Below, one piece after another: positions 1 to 15,089 of a DNA stretch of 64,000 nt. Under the pieces are notes generated by a model. That model ran no database searches and was not told the origin of the DNA. It saw only the letters and a list, made by a program, of their open reading frames with translations. Source of the DNA: Vespula vulgaris (taxonomy: Eukaryota; Arthropoda; Insecta; Hymenoptera; Vespidae). Numbering within the stretch: position 1 is the first letter of the stretch; the number at the start of each line of letters is the position of its first letter. The stretch spans positions 973,501-1,037,500 of the forward strand of contig NC_066598.1 of assembly GCF_905475345.1 (NCBI RefSeq), given 5' to 3'. The position numbers and the translations under genes were made by a program.

Positions 1-290
1 GCTGCTAGAGCAGCCCTATCGCGATCCTTTCGAAGAACAAAACGAAATTTCTCTCTCTCTCTCTCCCTCTCTCTGTATTTTTCTTCTTGTGATACTTTGC
101 CACTCGATACAAGATCCTGTGGTCAGGGCTACGTCGAGGTAGCGCGTGTCGCGCATTGGCCGCACGTTTGCACGCTGCGGGAATATCTAATTGGCCGGAA
201 TAATTATCGGCTTGCTCCTTAACGGAACGTACGTACTTACCTACTCGATACCAGCCGTGTACTTGTCTCTTTCTCTCCCTCCCTCTTACT

Positions 291-291
291 T

Positions 292-325
<34 letters not shown>

Positions 326-331
326 TCTATT

Positions 332-363
<32 letters not shown>

Positions 364-365
364 CT
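291..365 (+). repeat. (CT)n microsatellite
   Basis: Nearly pure CT dinucleotides with TTT interruptions, in the collagen intron just upstream of the exon at 506. Confidence 0.9.
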
Positions 366-505
366 ACTTTCCGTACGATCCACACCACGATAGGATCGCG
401 ATCACGACTCACGAGCACGGAACAAACGCTTTTGCATGAGCGCGAGAGTACCTAATCCCTTTCCCCAGTAAACGAGTTTTTAATTTGTTATACCCCTTCT
501 TACAG

Positions 506-569
506 GGTGTGGCCGGGACGCCGGGCAAGAACGGTTTTCCGGTATATTATTTTTTATTTTCTTTCCACT

Positions 570-606
<37 letters not shown>

Positions 607-3600
607 GTCTTGTCGCTCTTTGTATCTAGCTCTCTTTCTCTATTTTCATCGTCTATGTGATTGCAATCATCAGATTCTATCGTTTATCACGCTGCGAAAC
701 TTCTTTCTTCAGCTTCGATCCATCGAACCAGCTTATTTCCTCATCGATCGTGCCATCCTCTTTTAATTTCACTCTTCTCTCTCACTCTCATTTTTTTCTT
801 TTTTTCTTTCTTTCTTTCTTTGATTCTTTTCAAAGCACTCATATACAAAGCCCTGTACGATTCGCCTACATACGACATTCTGTCGTTCGTCTCCAAATAC
901 GTTGGCTCGTTTGTGAAATTGGCAGCGCAAGAGTAATTCACAGATCTTGTTGTAGGTACCATGGAGGCCTTCCTATGCCGTGTTGCTCATACTACTATCA
1001 CTTCAAACAGCAATATGCTCAACGCTGCTGTTACTACTCCTGTTATTATTGTGTCGATCAATAACCCAACCTGCACGAATATTATCAATGGAAGCACTAT
1101 TGAAAAAGATAGTATCGGATTGTAAATATTTAACCATTTCGGTATTGTGTTATTCTCCTCTTCATTTGATTCATATATTTTGTTGGAATTTGTTAACACC
1201 GTTTTTTGAATGACGATAATCGGTCGGATACTTTAACGTTCATCAAAACGTTTCACTTCCTTTTTGGTCGTCTCTTTAACCGAAAATAGATGGGAATCAT
1301 CAATAACTGAAAATTGATAAACGCGAGAAGCATAAAGCCGAGAAATAATGCCGATAATAACGGCGATGGATGACGTAACAGCATCGTCATTCGAGCTAGT
1401 CGGCCATGACTTGCGCTGCCAATATTTGAATTTTACGTGAAAGGACACGTTTAAACGAGATATCAACGATGGAACATTGAATTTAACAGCCGTCGTATTT
1501 GGATACGTATTTTGATTATTATCGTCATACTCTCAGTGGTGCCTCTATCTCTGTCGCGTTTGCTCATCTACATATATAGGTATATATATGTATATATGTG
1601 TGTATATATATATATATATACACATATACGCCAAGGAATGATATCTTCAAGGCTGCGCCTCAGCCCACTCGATTTTCACTTTCCTTCGTTCGTCGTTAAA
1701 ATCGTCAAGCGACGAACATCGCTAATCAGTCTCTTCTTTCAGGGACCTATCGGATTGGACGGACCTAAAGGAGATGCGGTAAGTTTCTCAGCGAATAGAG
1801 AGATTCGAGGCTTCGGCAATAAATTTACTCCTTATCCACGTCGAGAAGAGATTCAGCCAAGTCTTTGTTCGTAACAATGGTAATTCGATCCAAGTTCGAA
1901 ACTAGGTAGGAAATTTTGGATCACGCGTTTGTTCGAGTAAATCGAATTCGTTTATAGCTTTCGTCGATCGTTCGACACCTTCCTGATCCAAGAAATTTCC
2001 TAACAACGCAACAGGTACCGATAGACCGAGTAAATTTCATTAAACGTCGATCACTCCGCTTCTTCTCACTCTCTGTCTGTCCCTCCGGCGAGAACGTCGG
2101 AATAACAACGCGAAAGGACATGCTCGACGTTGACGACAATCGGACGTGTAAAGCAATAGAAAGACGGATCACGCTCGACGTCGGCCATTTTCGCGCTCGA
2201 ATTTACCAGATAAATCTGATATCCGGATGTCCTGCTTCTCTCGAGCAGACAAATTGGAACGTTTCAATGGAAACACTCAAATATCTTGATTGCTTTTGAA
2301 CGTAGAATGGTACATGAGCTTTTTTTAAAGGAAAACAAAATAAAAAATTAAAAACAAAAAAGAAAATAGTACTTCGAAGTATACGATCGATACCAAATTT
2401 ATATCCTGATGAACAATCCGATTTGTATGAAAAGAAAAGAGAAATAGGAAAAAGGAAAAAGAAAAAAACAGGAAAGAAGAGAAAAAAAATAAAAGGAAAA
2501 AACTTCAGGTGTTTCCATTTAAATATCAAACCCAGATATTCACACCTATGCTTCGATGAATTTAGCCCCAGAAACATAGGCGAGTGATATCGACGTGTGA
2601 TCGAATTTCGTTCTCTCCGAATCGTGTCATACCAATCCTGAATTTGCATGTGTATGCGTACACACGGATATAGAAAAAAAAAAGGAAAAAAAAAGGAAAA
2701 AGAAAGAAAAAGCCAGAGAAACGATCGTTTATGCGCTAGTTCTATCTATCTCTCTTATTGAGCAACGAAGATAGCGCATCGTTCTGCCCGTATAAACAAA
2801 CGGAAATTGGAGAGACGAGTGCATCGCAAATATTCCTAGATATTTGTCTTCTGGACGGACAAAGGAGAAGAAGAAGAAGAGGAGGATAAAGAGGAAAAAA
2901 GAGAGAGAGAGAGAGAGAGAGAAAAGGAAAAAAGAAAAAAGACTTTGATCGACTGGCTCGACGGTACCTCTTTGCTTGTCTCTACCTACACGCCGCGGGC
3001 TGACCACGCAAACTACGGATGTGTACTTAGGTGCTTACCTCAGAAGAATCGACCAAGTAATTACCATAAAATTTGACGATGCAATGTCTACCATGTTTCA
3101 GGGAATGTTTTATCATATGTTCCTTCGTACAAATTTCATTAGCCTTCCTCTAGCGAGGAAACGTCTTCTCATCTTAATATTTCTGGATAAATTTAGAAAA
3201 TAAAAGAGAAAAAAGTCCTTCCCTCGAAAACGCAATATCCTGCCATACTACCACGGTGTATATAGAAGTAACGTTTCGCAATTTCTTTTAATTATCTCTT
3301 TTCACGTTCACGTTGTTCATTTGCAGGGTCGACCTGGCGAGAAAGGGCAAAAAGGAGAACTTGGAAGCCCTGGCTTCGATGTCTTCTCAGCAGTAAAGGT
3401 ACCTACCTATGTTACGTAAATGTGTCTCTACATGCGCATAAATATATATGTAACTACATATATACATGTACATATATATGTGCGTGTATATAAGATATAT
3501 ATATATAGCAACGACGACACCCTAAGGATTTCGCACACGAAAGAAGGGCTTTAACGCGAAAACGTATCGCTTTCTCGGCTCTTGTCGCTCGTTTCCTGCC

Positions 3601-4126
3601 CTTTAGAGACCGATCTGCTAAATTCTCATTCGCGTAACGTTCCTTGGCGTAAAGCTATGCGCCTGGGAGTACAATGTACCACTGTGAACTTGCGAAAATC
3701 TCCGTGAGAGTGTTCTCAGGGAAAAGTAGTAACGAGCAAAGCGATATCTCTTTCGCGTTGAACTTTTCTCGAATAACAGAAATAACGTAATTAATAATTT
3801 TTTACTTTTCTTTCGTCGAATCAATATTTTTTTCCAGTGTCTAACAATGGAAAAAAAAAGAAAACATTTTCATTTTCGAGTGCACTAATTTACTTTCGTA
3901 TTTTCATTTATAGAGCTCCTTATATTATCGACGTGTACATCTGTCTGTCGCTTGTCAAATGTCATATTATTTAACGATCGTACGAGATGCGCGGCAATTG
4001 TACCTCCGTGTTTGTTAAGAGATAAAGAAAATTAATAGCTATGGTTATCGGAGTAAGAGGTCTCGCGTAAACGAGTAGTCGTAAAATCACAATCGGCAAA
4101 ATTTATTCTCTCTATCTGTCTATCTA

Positions 4127-4170
<44 letters not shown>

Positions 4171-4765
4171 CCTCTCTCTCTCTCTCTTTCTCTCTTTGCC
4201 TCTCTCTCTCATTGTAACATTATGAGATCCAACCAAAATAGAAGTAGCATGCAATCGAAATAAGCAATAGAGTAAATTGGCCCAGTTTGAAATATTATTA
4301 CAGAGGCGCCATTCTCGCAATGCATACACTCTCGTATCGATCGTTAGCATCAATCGTCGCTTCGTCGATAACACGAAAACGCATCTACGCGCTATCCTCT
4401 TTTTTCTTCTTTTTTTCTTCTTCTTCTGCTCTTTACTTTGTTCTTGTCTATCTCTCTGTGAGTCTTTTTTACGCGTCGTATGTGCGTTCGAACGTGGACG
4501 AAGCGGCCAAATTAATAAAGAGAAAAAAACATATAAAAACAAATCCCTAGAGCAGTCGATCTAGACTGACAATGGAGATTTCAAAAAAAATAAACCATCT
4601 TTCCTTCCACCTACGGGTCAATGCACAGGGATTGGGGTTAAAGAGGTCGGTGACGACCCTCCGTGGCGGGACACTCGGATATGCGGAAATCGTCGCTCTG
4701 AAGGTAACCGGCCTCTTCCGTAAGCCGACACGCTCGTGTCGCTTTCTTCAGGATCTCTTCTCTCT

Positions 4766-4813
<48 letters not shown>

Positions 4814-4890
4814 TCTTCGTCGCTACTCCTTGTTTCTTATTCCCACATCATGCAACACAAGCTCTCTTCCTCTCTTTCTCTTTTTCTCTT

Positions 4891-4934
<44 letters not shown>

Positions 4935-6488
4935 TTCTCTCTTTCTGTCTTATCTTTCTTTCTATCTCACTTCACAACCATCATCACCAACATCACTGCC
5001 ATACAATATTTCGAAACATCCCTTGTATTTTGTTACCAACTCTTGACGAAGCATATTTCCCATCCGAGAACCGGATCGTTCTGTTCATTTTAGACGTTGC
5101 CTCTTACGGTGCTTTCGGTGTAGCGTATTCTTCGTTGGTTTATATGGTTGAATCCACAAAGATGATCCTCGATCAAAACTTAATTGATAATAAAATCGAT
5201 TATACGATTAACACGAGCGTTTTCTCGAATAAGTAAAAATTCTTTCTTGATCGTCGATGCGAAAAATAGTTCTGATCGAAATTAATCATCCTTGGGTTTT
5301 CTATTACTTTGGTTTTTTTGTTGGTAATGGTGTTTAATTTAAGTTACAGTATTTAGGTATATACCTGGGCATGCCGCGGATTTGGAGCGAGCGATGAAAA
5401 ATGAGATATCCCGCAAAAAAAAAATTATGTAGCTACTGTTCTTCCCTAGCCTTCAAACCCCACCCAACCCCAAACCACCCATCACAACTCCACCTTAGAC
5501 TCCTCCATGCAAACTGTAATTCTTACTGATCTCAGATCCCAGATCGACAAAAACACGATCGAACGTTTGAAGGTTGTCCTCTTTTCTGCCCGACCTACGT
5601 TTTGCCGTTTAGTAGCGATTTGGTTTTTACCCGTAGTTGACGTACTTCTAGGGACTTCAGGAGCAAGGGCATAATATATCGACGCAAACCATCATACAAC
5701 TCAAAGTAAGTGAGCCTGCTCTTCTTCTTTCCACATCCTTTTATCCAGTTTCCTTTCTTTACACAAGAAAAATCAATTTATAAGTAGATTTCGTTCGGCT
5801 TTTTGATCGTCATTTTGTATTCTAAATTATTTTTACGAAGCTCGTATCGATTATAATCGATGTATAAGATATTTATTGACTGTATCGAGTTAGAAATATT
5901 TCTTCAAAGGATATATATATATATATACTCGACGTTGATGATAAAGGCCTATATCTTAAACATCAAGGAAAGTCAGACGACTTTATGCACTTTTCTAGTC
6001 AACGCTATTTTATCTTCTATCATGTCGGAACCTTTTACGGTTATATGTATATACCTACCTCGCGTAACGTGGCTCTCTGCTCGTCGAATAAATTTACTTT
6101 AAACGCGTTGAACGTCGCCACGGTAAGAGAGAAAAGAGGAAAAGAAGAAAAATTGTATTTCGTTGTGAAAATATAAAGGAAGGAAACGCTTCGTGCGCTC
6201 GAAAAGCCGAATGGAATGAGTATAGAGAAGGAAAGAAAAAGAAAAAGAAAAAAGAAAAAAGAAAACTTGTCTTAGATCCTTAGCGAAAAATTATGCTAAT
6301 TATAATATTTACGTGCTAATACGGCTTAACATTACGTAATTTTGCTACTTTCTGAAGCTCGTTTTTAACTAATAAAAAAGATATGCTCGAATCTCTATAC
6401 TCGCTACTGAGAATTAAAAAAAGAAAAGAAAACTTATCCACCTTGTTTCACCGTCTCGAATTGTGGTTTCTGATGATAAAAAAAGAAC

Positions 6489-6576
<88 letters not shown>

Positions 6577-6612
6577 CTGTCTCTCTTTTTCTGTTTCTCT
6601 CTCCTTTCTCTG

Positions 6613-6651
<39 letters not shown>

Positions 6652-6925
6652 CTGTCTCTGTACCTCTATATCTCTATCTCTCTTTATTTTTCTTTCTCTT
6701 TCTCTCTTTCATTACCTCTCCCACCATTTCTTCCCGCATGGCCGATCTACAGACACCATGGTTCACTTGAAATCAAACGCATTCGTACGAACGAACGTGT
6801 TTGCATATCGCATGAATACTTTTACAATTCGTAGTTTATGTTATGCTTAGATTTCCTGCGGCTAGTTACATATATAAATGTGTATATATATATATATGTA
6901 TATGTACATGTATATGTATATATAT

Positions 6926-6965
<40 letters not shown>

Positions 6966-8615
6966 GTATATCTAGAAACGAATGCAGCGCGACGATTTCT
7001 GTGTATTTAGGAACGTAGTATAGATAGAGCTTAAAATTGCATGTTTCTTTTAAAAATGGCACTTTGTGAATTACTCTTAGAAAAAGATTTCTCTATTTTG
7101 CTATTCTCCTCTTGCTTTTTTCCGTTAAAAATAAGAAAAAGAAAGGAGTAGGAAGCGAGCGTTCGTTGAGAATATTCCCGAGGCAAACGTAAATATCTCG
7201 GAATTATTTACTTTTTACGGAGAGGAACATAAAAGAAGGAGACTACCGTAACGAGTAGTTTTGCTCATTAACGGAATCACTCTCTGGAGAAAGTAACGCT
7301 TCCTAGCGATGGTAGAAGGAAACAGTCGATGGCGAAGCTACTCAGATTTTCTTAAAAAGCCATAGCCTCCCTTTATTACATAATCAAACGCTTCCCCTTG
7401 ATAATATTACTGGTTATTATTATCTGATAAGGAAGAAAACGATAAGCTTTTAATCGTGGATTTGATTCCTCGAGGAATATAAAAGAACGTTCGCTCGCAC
7501 GCTCGCTCGTGCACACGCAGTCAGGAAATATGATTGAATTTCGTCGATGTCATTTTGCATGAGCACGATCGACTTTGTCCGTTCGTTCGATTACTCGACT
7601 ATTTTTTGAATTGGCTACTAGTTCGACACCTGCGATCTCGAATCAATATATTTTCCAAGGGCAATGGCAGCCTCACCGTCACAACTACCACAACCACCGA
7701 CATCGTCATAATCAGGCAACGTGCATGCCGTATTTTCCGTGCGTGGAACTCGACGGGCTCTCGCGGTTTGTCCTACGTATCACGGATGTTCATAGACCAA
7801 GACACACCCAGAATCAAACACGCACGCTCTAACGTAGATAGAAGCTATCTTCTACGATAGATACCGAGGGGGTGATCCATCCTCGTTTCCTCGGCCACCG
7901 GTATGTTGCGTTTGACGTACGTACATGTACCATAGCGTGCCCGTGCGCACATTATCTTCGCGTATCGTCGTGTACCGTCGTCTTTCACGTCTACTCTCGT
8001 TACACGACGCGTGTTCCGTAACCGTTCCTGCATAGCTCTCTTTACCTTGTCTATGAGATTGCAATTTTTCTTCTACTTTCATCGACGTCGATGAATATAC
8101 ATATAATATTTTTTATTATTAGCATCCTCGCGCGATATAATATCCACGCTCGATCGAATACGTTCCAGCCGGATTTAATCGATCTTTTCGTCGATCGCAA
8201 ACTCGATTAATTCAAGATCGGTTCGTCCGGTGTAGACTTTCTTTTATTTCGTTTTATTTTCTTCCTCCATGGGATTTTAATTACACGCTGAACGCACTTT
8301 ATATTTATTATATATAGACCGAGCACTCAGTTAATTACCGGTTATCCTCCGCTTTTTCGCCGTAGGAGATCCATCGACGCAGCTTCGATTCGAAATGATC
8401 TATAAAAGAGAGCCGGTCCTTTTATTCGCTCGACGGAACACTCAGCGATACACTTGGGAGCGCACGATTGATTTCCACGCACGGTTTTTCTCGAGATTTT
8501 CTTTTTCCTTCGATCCTACATACGGGAACACGTCCATTCTCTATTTCTCTCACATTTTATACCTCCCTTTCCGTCTCTCCCTTCCTCTCGCTCACTCTCT
8601 TTTTCTCACTCTCTG

Positions 8616-8668
<53 letters not shown>

Positions 8669-10645
8669 ATACGCTCACCTACACCCACGCCTCGCTGCTC
8701 CTTTTCCGGTCCCATCCGTCCGTGGCACAAAACCGACGAGCACCGAGAGACACTCTTGTCGAGGGCTCTCGTCAGAGGAAAACCGTAACGACGTAACGCT
8801 CTTGGGACGTAACAGGGTGAACCAGGAGAACCCGGGCCACCGGGTCCACCAGGTCCACCAGGATCAGAGGGTCTCCCAGGACACGAAGGCAGACAAGGGA
8901 TTCCTGGTGAAGTCGGTTCGCCGGGAGAAAAAGGTGCGCCTGGACCAATCGGACCGATTGGTCCATCCGGTATTCCAGGACTTTCCGGTCCGAAGGTAAC
9001 GTTTTTGTATTCTATTCCTATTATTATCTCTATGCATTTTCGAGCAAATATTATATTTCCCCTATAGTCTGTAATTTCGAATTAATTAATTCGATCAAAT
9101 CCATTGGAAAATCCTACATCTGCGCTAAGGCCTTGAAACATTAACGTCGGAATATCGATTATCGTTGCATCACGATATAGCCACTACCGTCGCTCCGTTA
9201 ATCCTCCCTTTAATAGCTTTATTAAAACTTTAAATTTCTACGATCTTTATAGTCTCGACAATCCTTCTTTCCTTTCTGTCTTCCTTTTTTCTTTCTATTT
9301 TTCTTTCCTTCCTTCGTTCTTCCTTTCCTTCTTTCCTTCTTTCTTTCTTTCTTTCTTTCTTTCTTTCCGCGAAGAAGATTACTGGGTTTTCTCTTCCTCT
9401 CTAAGAAATTATTATCAAGCTCTTTTCCCGTCTTCCGCAGTTTCTTTTTCTATCTCATTTGGGAGAACGAAGCGACTGGGAGTGTCCAAACAATATTTAC
9501 CAAACGTAAGAGTACTCGTTACCGCATCGGTACGGTTTCCACAAACGAATGTCGGATATGCTTGCCGAATAAGTCGAGAACTCGCACGTTCCAAAACTAT
9601 CAACTATTCACGATCACGAAGTGTTTACTCGTGAGAGTTTACCCCGGAAATATTTGACTTTCGAAGTCAACCGCACTCACTTGCCACATCGAACGCATCG
9701 AAGATATATCGTCCGGAAAATGCGCGGCCGACTTATAACGCGCAAAGAATAAATGCATATTTCATAACTTTGAAATTTACATGCCGGTATTTTTAGGGAC
9801 AGATAGAAAATGGCATAAATAACGTGGGCCTCCTCCCCCGTTCCCCTTCGCACCATCCGCGTCCTTTCTTCATTCTTTCACATCTTTCCAACCTTTTAAC
9901 ATATCTTTTTACTTCGATGCGGAAACTTTGAGTTTGACGATTGAAATAAATTTACGTATAAAATAGAAAATGGAGAAAGTAACACGTTTTTCATAATAAA
10001 TAACGATCGCGTATAGCTTCGCAGCTTGCTTCGTTATTAAAAGTATGCGTGCCCACGCATAGGGAACGTGTTCGCATGCAACGTTGAAAGCATCAGCCAA
10101 CGATTTACTTCCGTGATAGATTTTACTTCGATACACGGACGTTCTTAACGTGTCCTCCGATATTATATTCCGACTAACGGAGCACACGTGTGTTTCACTC
10201 AAGAGATCTATCGGTTCGATTGCATTAGGAAAATCAGGATATCTCGTTGGATTAATCATTGGATTTATTTTATTCTTTCCACTATATTTAAATTGTCCTA
10301 ATTATTATCGTCTGCATCGGATTTGGTGTACGTCCCCGTTTGTTGGTTATACCGTAAAGCAATTACAAAATCTGTCGATATAAATTTCATGATACGAAAC
10401 GGCACCTGAATTGCGGATTTGTTTTCGACAGGGTGACAAGGGAGATAAAGGAGATCGTGGGCTGACGACTTCGATGAATGGCGAACCATTTCCAACGGGA
10501 ATATTGGAAGGTCCTCCTGGTCCACCTGGACCGCCTGGTAAGCTCAATAATCGCGTCGATCGATCGTATTTCGATCTTAATAATTGTCAATCGCGAATAA
10601 ATGGTTGTGGGGTCTGATAGAACGATCTCTAGACCTCTCTCTCTT

Positions 10646-10695
<50 letters not shown>

Positions 10696-10995
10696 TCTCC
10701 CTCTCTCTTTTTAACATTTTAGGTGATCGGACTCGAAGTAGTTTATAGGTGCTAGTTAATTTATTAGACTTTCGTATTACACCGTTCTATCTGTTATTAA
10801 TCTGAAATTATATCTAACGATCCTATATACTGTACTAGAAATCTCTTTAGGAAATTTTTCCGGCTCGCAAACGAAGTCCGAAGCAAATTCTACGCGAGTG
10901 TTCACAGAGTGGGCGGAACTAAACGTAACTACTGCCGCGAGCAAAACTTCGTAACTGTTCGCCAACTTTTCCCTTTCGTTCTATCTCTCTGTCTT

Positions 10996-11043
<48 letters not shown>

Positions 11044-12065
11044 TCTTTCTTCCTTCCTTTCTTTCTTTCTTTCTTTCTTTCTTTGCCTTCGTTACATATG
11101 CAAACCGGATCTCTTAGTTCTTGGACAATGTAATAAGTTTGCGAAGCGATAAAGACTGGAACACTCGATCTACGTTTCGTTTATAACTCGGGACTTTCTT
11201 TCTTTCTTTCTCTCTTTCTCTCTTTCTTTCTTTTAAATGACCACAGTTTTATTCTGATATCATCGACAAATTACCTAGGAAAAATGTAGCCGAGTTCCAC
11301 GTTCATTAAAACGAGAATTCCCGCGAATTCGCTAATAAAGAGGTATGGGGTTAGCTCGGAATTATTAAACGGTAGCTTTAACATCGTAATGGTTCTCTAA
11401 GTAATGTAATACCGTGATAGATCCGTAAAAGAGCCTCGCGGCGTTATAACGAGATTATTAAGCTTCGTCATGCGCGAGCATGCTTCTTTAACGAGTCGTA
11501 CAGACGGTATTCATTGCTCGTCATCCGAAAGGAATGGCGTATATATATGTATATAAATATATATATACGTATATATAATATATATGTGTGTGTTTATGTG
11601 TATGTACATATCTCCTCCGATAAGCTAACTTGGAGAAATCGAGAGACTCAAATCGAAGGTTAAACTCGAATACGTCTGAACGTAATAGAGAACCGACTGT
11701 CTCGAGGAAACTTGATTTTATTCTCGAAGCTCGTGAACGTGCCAGTTAGAAGTCCGAGCTATCTACGTGGATACATATGTGCATCGATTTTACGATTTAA
11801 TCCTAGAGTAAAATTCGAGCGAAGAAGACATTACGTTAGAGAAACATTTCTCGTGCTATCTTCCAAGGTAGTTTCTCTTCTATGAATTGCTTCCAACAAT
11901 GAAAGAGAGAGAGAGAAAGAAAGGAAGGGAGGGAGAGAGAGGAGAGAGAGAACAATCGCATTTGAAACAACAAGTAGAGTTTGGATTAGGGCTGTTACAA
12001 CTTTGAAATTTCTTCGAGTTAATCTTCGAGGAACTGTGCGACAATGTAACAAGAATTGCTATGAG

Positions 12066-12116
<51 letters not shown>

Positions 12117-13412
12117 GTTAAATCGTGCGTGCAATACTAATTTCATCTAAAAAGACGAATTTAAATACTTTGACTTTTCGTAGTACCTTAGGCGACTAAT
12201 TTACTTTGCTAACGACTTAGCTAGACAAGTATAATAACCTGGCGCGACTAATTCAAGCGTAGACGATCGAGATCTTGAGCGAAAATCTGAGGTCCATCTT
12301 TTTCACCACGCTATCTCGCTCTTCTCTCGTTCATTTCGCGAAAACGGTGTTCATCCTGAAGCATTAATTTCCAGCTAAAGAATTGAACGGGGTAAACTGT
12401 GTTACGTAGGTACATAGGGATTTCTATAGAAACTTTACGTGCGACGGATTTTATACGTTTCTCATTATATCCTATTATTTCTTATATTTTTATTATTTCA
12501 TTCAAACAACGATTCGTGGCACGTTTTTTCTCTTTTTTTCTTTTCTTTCTTTTTTTCTTTTTTTTTTTTTGTTCTTCTTCTTCCTCATCTTCTTCCTCTT
12601 AACGTGCCTTCACTTATTTTTTATTTATCATATTCGCGTAAAGAAAGAACACGCGTGAACGAGGAAAGAATATCATGTTTTATTTTATGCACGTGGTGTA
12701 TACACGCACGCAGGGCCCCAGGGCGAGAAGGGAGAGCTGGGTCCGACAGGACCACCCGGTCTGACCGGCGAGAAGGGTGCCCGGGGAAAGCAAGGGAAGA
12801 GGGTAAGCTTCAGCGAGGTCCTCCGACCAAAACGACACAGTACAGTACCGTACATGTACATACATATAATACGATCCTTGATGATACATATCCTCGATCC
12901 GATTTTCGCCAAAGAAGAGAAGAAGAAAATCGATCTACCCTTTCCACCTTTTCCCATTCTCCCTCTTCGATAGAATCTCTGATCCCGGATCATGCAGATA
13001 CATCGAAAAAATCCTTACCACTCTGTGTGGCATGTGCTGCATGGTAGAAAAAACGTCGTTGCGTAGATACGAGGAAGAAGGCGATGCATGGGTGGAAATC
13101 GTCGTAGAGAGAAGGAAAGTTCGAGTACTTTATTCTATCTCCCTCTTTCTCTTTTTCTTTCTCTTTCCCCTCCCTCTCTCTCTCTCTCTCTCTCTTTCTA
13201 ACGCGACGCATGTCGTCACGAAAGAATTCAACGGAAGTTCTCATTCTCCTTCCACACTTCCGACTCTTCTTTTCGTCCATTCTTCCCTCCCACGAAGTCG
13301 AGTCTCTTGTAAATGCGTTCAATGTCCCGTTGAAAAAGTACTAGACTATCTCGTACTTTGTTAAAATTTCCTCCGACGGTCGTTCTTCCTATCCATCCAT
13401 CCATCCATCCAT

Positions 13413-13443
<31 letters not shown>

Positions 13444-15058
13444 GCCATCCGTCCATCCATCCATCCATCTTGCTATCGTATTCTACGGAGATATCTACGA
13501 TCTAACCCTCCGTTAGACTATCCGTCGAATCTGTCGACTTCGCAGGACGTTCACACTATTCCTTGATTCCTCTCATCTCCTCTTCTCTCCTCTAGTCGAC
13601 GATCGCGTTCCTCCACGTACATTTTTCACGAGTCGTAGTCGTAGTAAAGGAACGTGACACGACGCGACTCGGGGAACATGTCGAGAACGTTTTTCTACAG
13701 CCTTTTCATACCGTCCGAAGTTTCTCGAGATTCTCGATCTACCGAACCCTGATACCGATCAAGAATATTCGACTTCGAGAGAGTTCTCTTTTCTCAGTTA
13801 CTCACTCTTACTCTTACTATCACTCTCACTCTCTATTCTCTATCTCTATCTCTTTACTTCTCTATTCCCTACGACTAGCACGAGGCATACGCATGGCTTT
13901 TTGTACCTTTTTTTTTCTTTTGTGGATTTTTTCTTCTTCCTTTTTTTTCTTTTTTGTTTTTTTCTTTTTGGTCTTTTTTGTTGTTGTTGTTGTTATTCTT
14001 TTTTTTTTCATACGAGGAAACACACACCGCAAGCACGCTAGAGCATGAGCGAATGAGTACCAGCACGGCCACGTCACTTTGCATTTCTCGATAAACGAAA
14101 GAGGCTCTTGCACTCTTACGTTTCGTCTGGACGATCGATAAGCGAACGAGGAATTCGCTAAGACGGGACACTTCATCTTAATATTTCTCGTCGATTCTCT
14201 TTTCTATTTTGTAGTTTTCACGTGTTACACGAGGCTCGCGTGTCAAGATTACGTTAGAGAACGTTCTCTGTTTTCCGTTTTATCGATTATCTCAACGTCA
14301 TCCCATTGCAAACGTGCTCTTCTTCGTCATCGACGAATATCCTCGATATATGGCTCGGTGATCATTTAATTACCGTGGTTTACGTGTATATTGATTACTA
14401 CAAAGGACAGTGGTACCATTCGATGTACGCGTTCGCGAGGAATTAATTGATTTCGATCGGTACGCGATAAACAGTCAGACGTTGAATCTCGTTCGTCGGC
14501 TTTTTCGTTGCAATGCTCGGACTCTTGGCAAATGAATAATGCGAAGGATTCGTTTGACGCAACGTGTTGTCGACAGTTTCCACGGAACGACGAAAATAGA
14601 AAATTTCTTGCGAACTCGTAAAAATTCAACCGACGATATCACTCTGACGAACTTTCCACGAAAACGCGGCTATGGTAAATTCGACGATCGTACGAGCGAA
14701 ATTCATCGGTATGACTCCATCTCACCAAGCTTCCAAATATTCTCGAAGAGAACTACCTAAGTTACGTTTTCTTCGTATCGCTTCTCTCGTTCGTCCAGAT
14801 CTTCGTTGCGTATGTATATGTACACGGAGCAAATATACCGCGAAACGGATGACTCGTTCGTAGCTGTAAAATACGAGAAATGGAAAAATAGAAAATGAAA
14901 GAAAGTGAGAAAGAATAGAAAAGTGAGAAAGAAGGAGGGAAAAGGAACGAGCTGAAGAGAAAAAAAGCAAAGAAAAAAGACGTTGGTGGCAGCAAATAAC
15001 ACGTTCGTATATATGTATATGTACTATAGGTTCTGTATATATACATGTATATATTTCT

Positions 15059-15089
<31 letters not shown>

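Noticed and set aside
191..439. Open frames made of Ser-Leu repeats on the + strand (also near 6400, 8400, 24400, 57700)
   Set aside because: They are translations of CT microsatellites, lack splice context, and lie inside introns.
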